Origin: Cololabis saira
Lineage: Eukaryota; Chordata; Actinopteri; Beloniformes; Belonidae
DNA: 64,000 nt
NCBI RefSeq assembly: GCF_033807715.1
Contig: NC_084596.1
Span: 35,860,879-35,924,878, forward strand
Direction of reading: 5' to 3'
Of the stretch, positions 37,446 through 57,879 are shown piece by piece (the stretch's first letter is position 1; each line of letters opens with the position of its first letter). The notes beneath the pieces were generated by a model. The model was not told the DNA's origin, ran no database searches, and saw nothing but the letters and a program-made list of their open reading frames with translations. The translations under genes were made by a program, and so were the position numbers.

Positions 37446-37768
37446 AGGCCCAATCCAGTGCCACGATGTTCGACTGCCTCTACCTGGAGCTGTCGGCCTC
37501 CCTGGACCACGGCACCAACGAGCTGCTGGAGGCGGCGGTGAGGACGGCGAGGGGAGACTGCGTGGGTCCGGGTTGGATGGACGGCGACCCGGGCTCGGCA
37601 CGCAGGGAGAGCCTGACGAGCCGCGCCAAGCGCTTCCTGGCGGGGCTGGTGCCGCGGTCGTACGGCCGAGACCGGGATCGATGCCGCTACAGGGAAATGA
37701 GCCGCCAGCGGGGCAGCAGGATCCTCCGGCAGAAGTCCCGCTCCTGCCACGACCTCAGCGCACTGTGA
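37446..37768 (+). CDS. rem2: rem2 terminal exon, RGK C-terminal region with stop
   Basis: The acceptor AG is at 37444-37445 and the TGA stop at 37766-37768. Entry in phase 1 restores Glu, reading SSE-EAQSSATMFDCLYLE. LELSAS contains the G5 motif, followed by the last G-domain helix (NELLEAAVRTARG). The tail has RRESLTSRAKRFLAGLVPRS, which fits Rem2 best among RGK proteins, and a basic stretch ending KSRSCHDLSAL, the conserved RGK C-terminus with its invariant Cys and no CAAX box. In the family this tail holds membrane-targeting and calmodulin and 14-3-3 binding sites. The tail carries an extra Arg/Asp-rich insert (GRDRDRCRYREMSRQRG). The exon is much more GC-rich than its surroundings. Confidence 0.93.
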
Positions 37769-38915
37769 CGCTGCAGACATCCGTTAGACGCAGGGAAAGA
37801 AACACACTCCACATCGACACAAACACCAAACTGAAATACATGGGCTGGAGGGACATCAGTGCAGAGACATCACATACATGAAAGTACAACATTAGAGGGA
37901 GGAAGGAGGTCCATTTCGCCGTGGCAGAAAAAGACTGGATCCCCACTGAACCCACGAGTGGCGGCGAGCCTGAAACACGGGCAGCAAAACAGATAAGTTG
38001 TGCCTGACCGGCTCAATCTGCGGGCACATGTTGCCCCGACATAAGGAGAAAGAAAATCAGCAGTCGCATCAAGATCCTCTTTTGATTCTTTATAAGAGGA
38101 AGATGGAGTCACAAAAAAACACAGTAGCGCACTGATAATGTAGAGACTGTAGAGAGCAATTTAATGTATACCTGTTTTATAGCATGCAGAGTAGATGATC
38201 TGAGACACGACCCTGTAGGTTTTATAGTAAGACGATCCCTGATTTGCAGTACCTCAGTGGCCGATAGCTAATGCAAAGTCTTGCTAACGTTACGAGCACT
38301 TACATCTCAAAAGGCCAGACCATACGTTTTTAAAATGTCTCGACAATGAATCCACTGTTTACGTCCTATTCTGAATTAAAGGATTGTTTGATAATACCAA
38401 TTATAACGTACAATGTAGACTTATCCTTAACTTTCATTCATACGGTTAAAGTATCAGCATCCAAGCCATATTTTTGCTGAATGCACGGCGAGCAATCGCA
38501 GCATGAACCCTTTACTGCAGGACGTGAAGCAAAGGATAAAAAAAGACGACGTACGGCGTAGAAGGCAAGACTGAACTCCTCTTCAGACGCAGCTGAGTCA
38601 CAGACCACAGCGACGCTCTCGAAGCGCAAGGAGGACGAACAAGAGAAAAACCTTATCTACCTGTGGCTGTTTGATGTGTCCTTTCCTTTTTCTTCCCCTC
38701 TCTTTCTCCCGAGCCGGTGGATTTATCGTGTGTTTGAACTGAACTCTGTGGAGGGCTGGCCACACCGGTGACCCGAGAGAGAACGTACTGGAAAACGTTG
38801 TTCCCATGTCCCGTCACGCGTGCTGGCGTCACTGACGCACCCCGACTCGTTTGTCACCGTCCAACCGAGCACTCTCATCTTCACCCACCGACAATAAATC
38901 TGTTGGGTTTTTTTT
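37769..38915 (+). other. rem2: rem2 3' UTR (proximal form)
   Basis: No coding sequence continues past the TGA. The region runs to the first canonical polyadenylation signal at 38893-38898, followed by a T/G-rich stretch. A longer form could extend to the signal at 39358-39363. No repeat is seen here, in contrast with the introns, as expected for transcribed mature sequence. Confidence 0.55.
38893..38898 (+). terminator. rem2: rem2 polyadenylation signal (proximal)
   Basis: AATAAA about 1.1 kb after the stop, followed within 20 bases by tgttgggttttttttttgtttg, a GU/U-rich downstream element. Confidence 0.55.
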
Positions 38916-39357
38916 TTGTTTGACATCTTTATGAGTACTTTGTCATCTTTTTTGGAAAACAACACTATAAAATGAAAGCGTTTACCAGGTTGAGGGATGG
39001 CGTGATATGCGATCAGTCGTGACTCACAGGGGCCTCTCAGGACACTCGAGCTGCAAAATCCACGCCGCGTCAGCACTGTGTAGCCCCGCGTCAATCTGGG
39101 GATGAAAGACGGCATCAGGGGAACACCAACCGTGTGTATTTCAGTAGATGTGTGCTCCCAGCAGATCCTCTTCACGGCACACGGGACGTTATGATGAACT
39201 ATATATCCATCAATGACCTAAATGCATTTATTCCAGCAAATTTGAACTGGTTGTTATAATGTTGATTTTAAAGTGGACGCAGTCACAATAATTTTAACAG
39301 GCACGTGTTCTGTCCCTTATTGGCCAAGTTGATATTAAAACAGTTTTGGTCAAGTTA

Positions 39358-39363
39358 AATAAA
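39358..39363 (+). terminator. rem2: alternative rem2 polyadenylation signal
   Basis: AATAAA followed by ccagtttgtcctttattttc. It would give a 3' UTR of about 1.6 kb. Whether it is used cannot be told from sequence. Confidence 0.35.
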
Positions 39364-39501
39364 GCTTCCAGTTTGTCCTTTATTTTCATCTATATCATTT
39401 GGTATCCATTATTTTAGCTGTTAATTTGTAGTCTTTTAGTTGAAAGTATCACCCCCCCCTCCCCCACTATAGATACACTTCAGGTGGAGCTTTGTTTGGT
39501 T

Positions 39502-39505
<4 letters not shown>

Positions 39506-39549
<44 letters not shown>

Positions 39550-39564
39550 TCACTTAGTCACATG

Positions 39565-39598
<34 letters not shown>

Positions 39599-39600
39599 TG
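39506..39600. repeat. (CA)n microsatellite, interrupted
   Basis: Two ca runs, about 39506-39547 and 39569-39594, are separated by tagtcacttagtcacatgc. The right edge is the target of the hAT insertion at 39601. Confidence 0.9.
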
Positions 39601-40071
39601 CAGGGCCGCCGCAAGGGGTGTGCGAACCGTGCGACCGCACGGGGCCTCGCGCCCCAAGGGGCCTCGCGCTATGGGCCGTTTTTGAAAAAAAAAAAAAAGA
39701 TTTTTTATTTTTTTTTTTGGTTCTTTTTTCTTTTTTCCCTTATAAATATATAAATATCAACAGTCACGTTCCATTACAGAACTAAATGTGTACTAGTCTG
39801 TGCATATCAATAAATATATGTGCAATGATGCGCGTGTCTGTTGTTCAATACAACTGATCAGACCAAGCGCAGACACAAGCTGCTCTGATCCAGACGGTTG
39901 GAGTTGGAACAACTGCAGTATTTTGCTAATTGGAGAGTTAAATTTGCGCATATAGACACCCGATCCGACCCGAAAAAAACAAAAATTTCGCACGCGCTCG
40001 CTACGCTCACGCGCGAGGGCCCCCCCCTGGCCATTTCGCACAGGGCCTCGCAAATCTCCCAGACGGCTCTG
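39601..40071. mobile_element. hAT MITE (CAGGGCCG ends)
   Basis: The left end cagggccgccgcaagggg and the right end cagacggctctg are imperfect inverses with the CAG...CTG ends usual for hAT. The 8-bp duplication cacgcatg is exact (39593-39600, 40072-40079). The subterminal blocks ggggcctcgcgc and gcgcgagggcccc are also inverted. It inserted at the edge of a CA repeat. Confidence 0.9.
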
Positions 40072-41274
40072 CACGCATGATCATATACATACACACACAC
40101 ACACATAGACATACACACTGGCTTGTTCACCTGCATGCTGGCTCTCTAGTTTTTGGAGTTTGGTAAATATAGTAATAATGCACATATATATACTTTTCGT
40201 TTCTACTGTCATGGTATCAATCATTAATATGTGTGCAGACAAGGGAAGAAAATTTAAAAAAAAAAAGTATCATTCACATCACCTGTTGACAAGTTTCTTG
40301 AGCTATTTCAGAACTGTCACTTTCTGGTAAAATAATATTACTTCATAATTATTTGAGATGGATATGTTTCCATGTGTTTTTATTTTTATCTAATTCTTTC
40401 AAGCTTACCAGAGCTACTTTTTGTTACTAGACTCCTGTTACTTTTATAGATTATAATTTTTAGTGCTTAGACATCAAGATTTGTCAATTTCATCACCTCA
40501 TCTCTTTTTTTGACATTTCCGTTATTATTCCAATCAACTTCCACTTCATTTCAGAGTTTCAGCTTCACTAATTTGCACTCACATATTTGCATTTGTACGT
40601 GACAGTAGCCCGAGGCTTGTTGGTGCAACAGAGCCTGCAGCCCGACCACCGGGGATGGTCATCTATTGAAGGAGGAGTCTTCACTGTCTGGTTGGATTTG
40701 TTTTATATACAACAGCACACACGCACACAAAGGAAACAAAAAAGATAGCCGCAGGCAGCCAGAGCAAACTCTGAAGTAGAAGATTTTTGGAGATCAACTA
40801 TCAGATTGTGTCAAAGAGGTTCAGGAAAGAAGTTCAAGTGTTTAAGACTGGAAGTAGATACGCCACCTTAAGTTTGAGGGTTTAGCAAGGGATTTGACAT
40901 ACTGACCTGTACTAGTGATATTGTGAGCTTTTAGAAAGAGCGCTTTGAGGAACATGTTAACATGAAAGGCCTTCCCTCCCACGCATGAAACAGAGCTTTA
41001 GTGTGCTTTAGAGCTCTGCCTGAGCTGCGGACCCGTCTGTGTTCTGCCAATCCTTGCTACCTGCCGAGAAATGCTACTTTTTGGTTCTGCACATGCGCAC
41101 AGTGGATTTTCAAAGTTTGATTGCCACGTCCATCATTTCTTGCACGATGTAAAATGGATAATATGGGATGTTGAGTATTTGATCCTTCAAAATACACGAC
41201 CCATTGACATGAATTGCATTACACTTTGTGAACATTATACGATAAAGAGAAAAAAAAACAATTCTAGCGCTTTA

Positions 41275-41375
41275 TTTGGTATTCATTCAGTAATTGGCCT
41301 TTATTTAACCAGGCAGGTCATTAAAAACATTCTTATTTACAATGACGGCCTGGCAAGAGACAATGACCACTTGGG
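41275..41375 (-). mobile_element. LINE 3'-end fragment
   Basis: The + strand words ggcctttatttaaccaggca and ttcttatttacaatgacggc are a widespread fish LINE tail read in antisense. It is short and non-coding. Confidence 0.5.
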
Positions 41376-42206
41376 GGAAAGTGGAAGTGGTTTAGGGAGT
41401 AAAACACAGTAAAATTGTAGCTCTACAAAGGTAGAAAACCATTAGGTAGCATTTTTTGGCAAAGCAGCAAAAAATGGCAGAACACCGGCTCACATGTGTT
41501 TTCTGGACTCTGAGAAGACTTTTGCTGAAGTTTTCTTCTTTAAAAATCCAGAGGCAACCTCTTTTTTTCTTTTATATTTTTAATTTTCCTCCTCTGGATC
41601 AGCTGATGGTCCTGATGATAATAATATATTAAACCTTTCCATGACATCATGTTCATTCTCCTCTCGCTGTGGCGAAGCCATCATCGTTCCTCACGATGCA
41701 CATCCGTGGGATGAGCAGACATTACAGGCCGACTCTGACCTATTCTGTAATTAGGGCTGGAATCAAATATGTGTCCACAAAACCCCATTTGCTCTGTTAA
41801 TGAGTTGTTCTTTTCAGAACGAATAACATTTGATCCAGCAGAGTCATTCCGGGAAACACGAGGAGAGGGGGATTAAGTTGGATCACTGCAGACTTTTCGC
41901 AGGAGGCCTTTCTGGAATGACAGTCATGAGCATCGCTAATGAAGGAATGGAAGTGTGCTGCTGCCGCCTAATGAGACTGATTCCAGGAGCAAGGAGACAC
42001 TTTAATTATGAGATCAACTTTAAATATCACGAGTACACTGACATTGTCTATATTAGAAGCTTAACGTTGTAGTACCGAATTTATCCAAACGTATCATTGG
42101 AATCAAGAAGATTGTGACAGTTTAGAAACCTTTAACCTCAAAAATATGATAAAATGTTTCAAATTGTGGTCTAAAGATTAAAAACACTGTTAGGATCTAC
42201 TTAGTT

Positions 42207-42578
42207 ATACAGGACTGTCTCAGAAAATTTGAATATTGTGATAAAGTTCTTTATTTTCTGTAATGTAATTAAAAAAACGAAAATGTCATACATTCTGGAT
42301 TCATTACAAATCAACTGAAATATTGCAAGCCTTTTATTATTTTAATATTGCTGATTATGGCTTACAGTTTAAGATTAAAATTCCCAGAATATTCTAATTT
42401 TTTGAGATAGGATATTTGAGTTTTCTTAAGCTGTAAGCCATGATCAGCAATATTAAAATAATAAAACGCTTGCAATATTTCAGTTAATTTGTAATGAATC
42501 CAAAATGTATGACATTTTTGCATTACAGAAAATAAAGGACTTTATCACAATATTCAAATTTTCTGAGACAGTCCTGTA
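42207..42578. mobile_element. Mariner/Tc1-type MITE, near-perfect long hairpin
   Basis: The left arm starts tacaggactgtctcagaaaa and the right arm ends ttttctgagacagtcctgta. The two arms, each about 170 bases, are almost fully complementary up to a short centre near 42390, so the whole element folds on itself. Both ends begin or end in TA, the usual Tc1/mariner target. It cannot code for transposase. Confidence 0.9.
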
Positions 42579-42851
42579 CATACTTCCTCCCTGTAGATGT
42601 TACATGGTACAGCTAAAAATAACCTAAAAATAAGTGTTTGTTTACCTGAAAAGGTTACAAAAGTTTGTTTGATGGATTATTTATGTGTCTTTGTTTTCTG
42701 AGAAACAGAAGTTTTATATTGAAGCTTGCCCTTTTCTTTTTACGTTACATTCGGTGCATGCAATGCACTGATTCCACTTTAAACAAGCAAGTCCTCATCA
42801 TTTCAAGGTTCAAAGTGGAAATTCAGTATTTTGAGTTTCTGGGAATATTAG

Positions 42852-42881
42852 GAATGATGATGATGATGATGATGATGATAA
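42852..42881. repeat. (ATG)n trinucleotide microsatellite
   Basis: About nine atg/gat units in tandem. Confidence 0.9.
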
Positions 42882-44413
42882 ACGACCCATGAAAACGTCT
42901 CTCAGCCTTCTCCCCGTCTGCTCCATCCTAGCAGGTGCAGGTACTTCAGGCTAAAAGGCAGAAGCTCTAACTCGTCACATGAGATGGCATCAGAAAGCTG
43001 CAGGCTCGGCTGCTGGTGCACTAACTATCTGAAGTGGATGTGCTGAAGGAGTTGAGAGGAAGGAACGCTGGCAAAGACACAGAGGGGTGTAAGGGAGGGA
43101 GAGAATCAGTCAGAGAGACGGGGTTGGAGGAATGCTTTGAGGAGTAATGGTTGCTTGGAGACTGTTGTCAAGGAGACGGTGAGTCCTTTGGCATCTCAAA
43201 TGTCCTATATTTATTGTGATTTTTCAAAAGGAAGAGGATTTTTTTTTGTTTAACTTGACTTTTTTTCTCCCGAGAGGTGAATGAGAAATTGAGATCAGCT
43301 CACACAGACGGGTGTGACTCGCCATCCTGGGATTTACACCACAGGCCTGGCAGAACGGAAGATTACACATAAACGTTTAAAGGTTTTTATCACTCTTAAA
43401 CAGGTCAAAAACCGTCGGATAACAGCTGCCGTTTGACAGCCACACAGTCACCCACAGGGAAAAAGAAGGGGGAACTGGTGACTGTAGAAGAGAATGTGTT
43501 TCTGTGTCACCACATCAGCTTCTCAGGGTGTTATAGATATCCTCCTTCTCTGCGATTTTTTCTGTCGCTGACTCATTCTGTGGGCATTTTCTGAGATTCT
43601 CAAGCAAAAAGACACTTCTTTGGAGCAGCGAAGACAGACGGAGCTTAAAAGACAAAGAAGAAAAAAGAAAACACCCACTTTATGCCAGTGAAACCTTGTC
43701 AAACACCCTCCCCACTTCGCAGGGAATGAACACTATTTTCAGAAAGCACTTTGCATAACTAATGAGATGCATATTTTCTTTAGGTATGGGTGAAGGGAAG
43801 TACGCACAGAGGCGAGACGGCTAACCTGGGATACACCCGGATGTGTAGGATGCAGAGATCAGTGGGTGACCCTGGAATGACGCATCAGTGAATCTCAGGA
43901 GAATCGATTTGATTTGTTTCAAGAAGTAACGTCTCTCTGCAGCTCAAAGGTCACCGTTCCGCTGCTTTATCCAACGAGCGCAGAGGAGCACCTATTCATG
44001 CAAAGAGCTTCAATAAACAAACAGCGAAAGGGACCGAGAATGAGCCAGACCATTGCCGGGATATTACCCACGCGGGGATCCGGTGATGAGGATGGCAGTG
44101 CAGCCTGAGGCCAGGTGATTGTGATGACGGGTTGAAAATAACACACAGCGCAAATCAACCTCGTTTAAGGCTGGAGGCCTCATGCCGCGTCTACACTAAT
44201 GTGGATTAATAGCAGGTCGAAAGTTGACAGCAAAGCCATATGTTCAGTAAAATATAGCATTGCAATGACAAAATGCCAACAGGAGATTAGTATTGATGAT
44301 GTAAAATGAGCGGCTTATGTCTGGCCTCAAGCCGCTTGTTTTACATCTGCAAAACAGAACTCAATCCTCTATTGATGCAACTGTATTATTTAAAGACATA
44401 TTTCAACATTCTG

Positions 44414-44417
<4 letters not shown>

Positions 44418-44494
<77 letters not shown>
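44418..44494. repeat. (TA)n microsatellite
   Basis: A perfect at run of about 77 bases. The Tyr/Ile frames across it are artefacts. Confidence 0.97.
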
Positions 44495-44496
<2 letters not shown>

Positions 44497-44708
44497 AGGA
44501 CAGTGCAATAACTTTGTGCAATATTTCATAACATGTATTTCTTTTCTATTCATATCATTCTATTTATTGCACTGCACTTTTTATCTTTTATATATATGTT
44601 ATATATATATTTTTTATTTGTATATGACAGTGCTGAGTGAGTGAGATGGAGATGTCAATTTCCCCAAGGGAAGCTCCCAAAGGGATTAATAAATCTGAAT
44701 CTGAAAAA
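44495..44708 (+). mobile_element. probable retroelement 3' end
   Basis: The order ttattgcactgcac, aatttccccaaggga, gggattaataaatctgaatc with a tctgaa tandem at the end resembles a LINE or SINE tail common in teleosts. The adjoining TA tract may belong to it. Confidence 0.4.
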
Positions 44709-45280
44709 TATACAAAAGTATATACTGATAAATTGTGAAGCATAAGTGACTTTTGTGGAGTTTGTTTGTGAAATGATGACTCGTAAGAGTCCTTTATTCA
44801 GTTTGTCTTCATTTTAAAGAAGCTTGCTGGGCTTCAGAGATGCAGGAGAAACACTGAAGGTAAAATTGGATTGATACATTTTTAAAGTTGGAAGTTATCT
44901 TAACATAAGCTAATCTACAAGCACTTTGAGCTGTCAACAAGGATAGAAACAAAAATGATTTAGAAACTATACTTGTAACTTTACTATCAAAGAGGGCAGG
45001 AAACAGTGTTAATTGGGATTAATTTGCCATATAAAGAAAAAAGTGTTGGGCTCAGACCTCTGGTCTCTGATCTCTGGTGTGAACGGCTCTGTGGAGATAA
45101 TTCTCCGGTGTGTCTCCGTAGCCCAGAGCCCAGACTCAAGGAGTCTGAGTGAGCTGGATTTACTTTGATGCCTAGGGTCACCGTCCTGCTGCATCATCCA
45201 ACTTCAGCTAAGCCTCACCTGGCACACAGCCACCTGGGAAAATCCCGCCGGATATTTTAATAGACTAGGGAATTAATATC

Positions 45281-45504
45281 CCCCTTTGATGATGGCAGGT
45301 GCTCGAGGCCCTGAGGGAGCGAAACAAGCCCAAATCATGATGCTCCCTCCACCATGCAGGATTTAGGTGATGATTCCATGTTGACCATCTGCACCCCCTC
45401 TGCAGCTACATCATGCTGAGTAATCTTCCTGAACAATTTCACTTGCTCTCTTTGGCATATCCTCTAGACCTTGTGAAGCATCGTTCACATCAGCGGACAC
45501 CACA
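45281..45504. mobile_element. old transposon remnant, left part (interrupted by 45505-46382)
   Basis: Blocks such as caaatcatgatgctccctcc and accatgcaggattta belong to a repeat I remember from fish genomes. Its other part follows the inserted element at 46383-46665 (caatcacagtaggtccagtc, attggactccaggtgttc). The split shows the Harbinger-like element is younger. Confidence 0.45.
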
Positions 45505-46382
45505 TTTAAAGGGGACCTATTATAGAATCTAATACCTATTTTAAACAGGCCTTGAATGTCTTAAAAACAAGCTTTTGATTGTTTTTGCTAAATAAATTAG
45601 AAATTCAGCCTCTGAGCCATGTCTTTATCATCTAATTCTCTAACCTCCTTCTCTATGCAGGATTCTGAGTGGGCGGGGCTATGATAATGAGGCACTGTGC
45701 TGATTGGCTGCCTGAATGACGCGATACACCGCTACGAAAAAATGGCGGAAGCTCCGGCCGGCAGAGTTACCGTGTCCTTACACCGCCGTGTCCTAACTGC
45801 ATGCAATGCGAGCGAGCGTCAGCGACAAAATCAATTCCATTGCTTTATCTTCTATTGGACTGTCCTAACTGGCCGCGAGCGACACAGCACCGTTTTGAGC
45901 TGAACATTTGTCGGACGCCCTGCTTCTATTTTCTTCCTGTCGCTCGCGTTGAAAGACGGTTGAAAGCGCTGTAGGAAACAGTCATGGATGAGGAACGGCT
46001 GATCCAGTTAGTTGAAATGAGAAGTTATCTATATGATACCTCCTCATTTCACTACAAAAACCTCAATAAAGTGGCAGCTGCTGGAGGGAGATGGACAGAG
46101 AGACGATGTCACGCAGTGCGACGCGATAGTCGGACGCTCGCATGCAGTTACACGCTTTTATAGGTGTGGGCGTGCTTTGCATTTTGGTTACGTAACGAAA
46201 ATGCGCAGAATCTGAACGGTTCGTAGATCCACATCACACTGGACGGCTCATCCGGGCGGCTGTACAGACACTGCAGAATTTGGTTGCTTTCCTCCTTCTC
46301 TGAGTTGGCAGGCTGAGGGGAGACCACTTTATATATGTTAAAGCAAGAAAAAACGTGTTTTTCATAATAGGTCCCCTTTAAA
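45505..46382. mobile_element. Harbinger-like TIR element carrying a MADF fragment
   Basis: The ends tttaaaggggacctattata and ataataggtccccttta plus aaa are inverted. Because the ends are palindromic around TTTAAA, the exact target duplication (TTA or TAA) cannot be fixed. The interior is CpG-rich and carries a MADF-like frame at 45984-46163. No DDE nuclease is seen, so the element is non-autonomous. Confidence 0.75.
45984..46163 (+). pseudogene. MADF-like DNA-binding domain fragment
   Basis: From ATG 45984 the frame encodes MDEERLIQLVEMRSYLYD, then SSFHYKNLNKVAAAGGRW, and stops at TAG 46161 after 59 residues. The spacing of L-I-x-L-V-E, a pair of aromatic residues (Y-L-Y-D) and F-H-Y-K-N, then W fits the first two helices of a MADF (Adf-1/Myb-related) domain. 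MADF and Myb-like proteins are the usual partners of Harbinger transposases. The third helix is replaced by unrelated sequence, so this is a truncated copy kept inside the MITE. Confidence 0.6.
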
Positions 46383-48000
46383 GTGCTTGCCTTTTATCAA
46401 TCACAGTAGGTCCAGTCCACATCTCCAAGCTCATTTTATTAATTGGACTCCAGGTGTTCAAACTACTGACTTCAGCTGGCTTTGTAGAAGTCATCACTTT
46501 ATGGCTTCACTTACTCCAACCCAGGGTTTACTGGATGTGTTTGATACAGCCATAAATAAATTAGAATTGATTCTCTGTTTCAGCACATTGTTTGTCTACT
46601 GTGACTCAGCTGAAGATAGAAGGGCATGGGCTCTTATATTTTCTCCTGAGTCAGGTCACAAGCTGCCTTTCTAAACTGGCTTTAGATGTTTTTGATGAAT
46701 AGTTTCTTTTCCTCTTCTTTGTGCTCCCTGCACACCTACATACACATATATAGTTTTGGAATAACAATATTGTTGATATTACCAAGTGTCTGTTGGTGAA
46801 GTAAACATTTGTCAGTGACTGGACACTGTGTGCAATATATTCACATGCAAATGGAGCTGCAGCTTCATTTTTTTGTACGATCAAACTGAGTTATGTTTGT
46901 GTGAACTCACATCATTAAAATGCACAACATGGAAAAAGAGCATTTGATCACTATATCAACAATCATGGATATGTTCTGAACATTTAAGGTAATCTGACCC
47001 TGAGATTTTAAAACATAAAATGTGCACAGCTGACAGCACTTATTGTGTAAGAGGACAGATCAGGACTCACTGAAGAACAACACACTTTCTTTAGAGACTT
47101 GAGCATCAGCCTCAGGTTTTTGCATACGTAGCTTTATCTTAAAACGCAGCAAATTAAACTTAAATCACCTTATATTGTTGTGAGGATAAAAAACCCTCAC
47201 TCAGCCAAAAATGTGTCCGATCCCAATAAAAAAAACAAAATGTATAATGTATGTGTGTATAAATTATAGAAAATGATGCATTCAATGCTCTGCTGCCAAA
47301 AAGAAACAAAAAAAACCCTCAAAAATATGGGCCAGTTTTTTAGTGATGCTTTGTTCTTGGTACCATGGATTTAATAACCATTATTTGTACTTACTGAACA
47401 TGACTTTTTAATCTAGTGTGTTTTATCCAAACATAAAATAAGCACAAGAAGTGGTTTACACATGGCCCAGCAAAACTCTAGCCTATAAATACACCGTTTT
47501 ATTTCCTTGGGGTTTAGTACTTTGCTGTTGCTTCCGCACTGACAACATGACACACGGTCCAGCATGATGGCCACTCCATCTCATGGTCCCCTCTGAAGGG
47601 AAAGCAAAGGTCTCCTGTGATTAAACTCTATTTATAATCTAAGATTAACACCTCACTGCTGTATACTTCCACAAATATGTGCTTTTACCTGTGTAGACTC
47701 TAAACATGGACTTTAGAAAGAAAAAAAAACTCCACTCGTGTTAAAAATGCCCAACACATGAATTTATATTTCACAGGAGCAGTGCAATAAACAGGGTTAG
47801 AGTAAGAAATATAATATAAAAATGAATGGGAGTAGTATTATTTATGTTTATAGGTCAGCAGTCAGACCCCTGCTGGACAAGCCTCGGATCATAAATGTTA
47901 CATTACTGCCCCCTACAGGCCACCACGGTTATTGAATTCATTTTTCAACAGCAAATGATTTTGAAGTAATTTACTTGCGTGTTTTGTTATTTTATTTGTT

Positions 48001-48006
48001 TTTATT
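48001..48006 (-). terminator. nop9: nop9 polyadenylation signal
   Basis: TTTATT on the + strand is AATAAA on the - strand, 42 bases beyond the nop9 stop codon. The 3' UTR would be very short. Confidence 0.6.
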
Positions 48007-48047
48007 AAATTGAAGCAAAGTAACATAATTATACAAACATAAAGTTA

Positions 48048-57077
<9,030 letters not shown>

Positions 57078-57671
57078 GTTTTTAACTTGAACACACGCTA
57101 GGTTTACAAGCAAGATGTCTTGGTCTTGAATATGACACTGGGTTTAAAACTAACAGAAATAAAACGGAAATAATATGAAGTGATCTACAGTATATCATTC
57201 AACAGGTTTTTTATTCAACTACGTTCTTTAATGTCAGGGCAGATATGTTTCTAATAAACATGAGCATCACTGATGGAAAGAGTTATTAACAGATTATCTT
57301 GTTTATGCAATACACATATAAACTAAAAGACAACACATGCTGCCTTATGATTTAACTGAACAGTAGAAGACAGATTAAAAAATGATTAATTATTTGTCAT
57401 ATGTGAGATCAGTTTAAGCCAAATGTACAGCTAGATGCCAGTTTTTCATATAAACCCATAAATGTTGACTTAGGAGGTCAATATCGTTATCAATAAGAAT
57501 AATTCTGATCTCTTCGGCGCGAGCAGCTCGCATTAAAACCATAACGGGAAGAAATAGATTTTTTTTCTTGTGAAAGTAAACGAAACACTTTTAAAATAGA
57601 CAGGGATGTTATTTGTTCTTGTGTTAAAAAGCATACACTGATAAACGGAGAGTTTAAAAGCAATAGTTTAC

Positions 57672-57750
57672 CTCACGTGTGAGATCGCGGTGCTGGCGGA
57701 GGCGGAGCTGTTATTGTCGCGCTGTGATGACGTAGCACAAACGTCAGCTT
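57672..57750 (-). promoter_or_regulatory. nop9: probable nop9 noncoding first exon and promoter
   Basis: On the - strand, cacacgtgag|gtaaac gives a good donor ending at 57672, paired with the acceptor at 57151-57150. The sequence upstream is locally GC-rich (ctccgcctccgcc) with tgacgtag/ctacgtca at 57728-57735 and gctgacgt at 57741-57748, two CRE/ATF-like half sites. No TATA box is seen. The transcription start is inferred to lie in this interval. Confidence 0.4.
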
Positions 57751-57841
57751 TTTTTTTATATGACATTTTATTCATTTTATCTCATTTTTAACTTTTTAAG
57801 AATTCAAGGTAACATGTCTGGCTGGCTTTAAAAAAACATGA

Positions 57842-57879
57842 AATGAATGAATGAATGAATGAATGAATGAATGAATTTT
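57842..57879. repeat. (GAAT)n tetranucleotide tail of LINE
   Basis: About nine gaat units form the 3' tail of the antisense LINE. Confidence 0.85.

Larger units (their letters stand above)
39364..48000. other. intergenic region between convergent rem2 and nop9
   Basis: About 8.6 kb separates the two 3' ends. Listed separately are a CA tract with a hAT MITE (39.5-40.1 kb), a LINE tail (41.3 kb), a Mariner-type hairpin (42.2 kb), microsatellites and a Harbinger-like element with a MADF fragment (45.5-46.4 kb). I recognise nothing in 40090-41270, 41380-42200, 42890-44300, 44710-45280 and 46670-48000. No third gene is evident. Confidence 0.6.

Noticed and set aside
37439..37780. 113-codon - strand frame
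   Set aside because: Antisense shadow of the GC-rich terminal rem2 exon.
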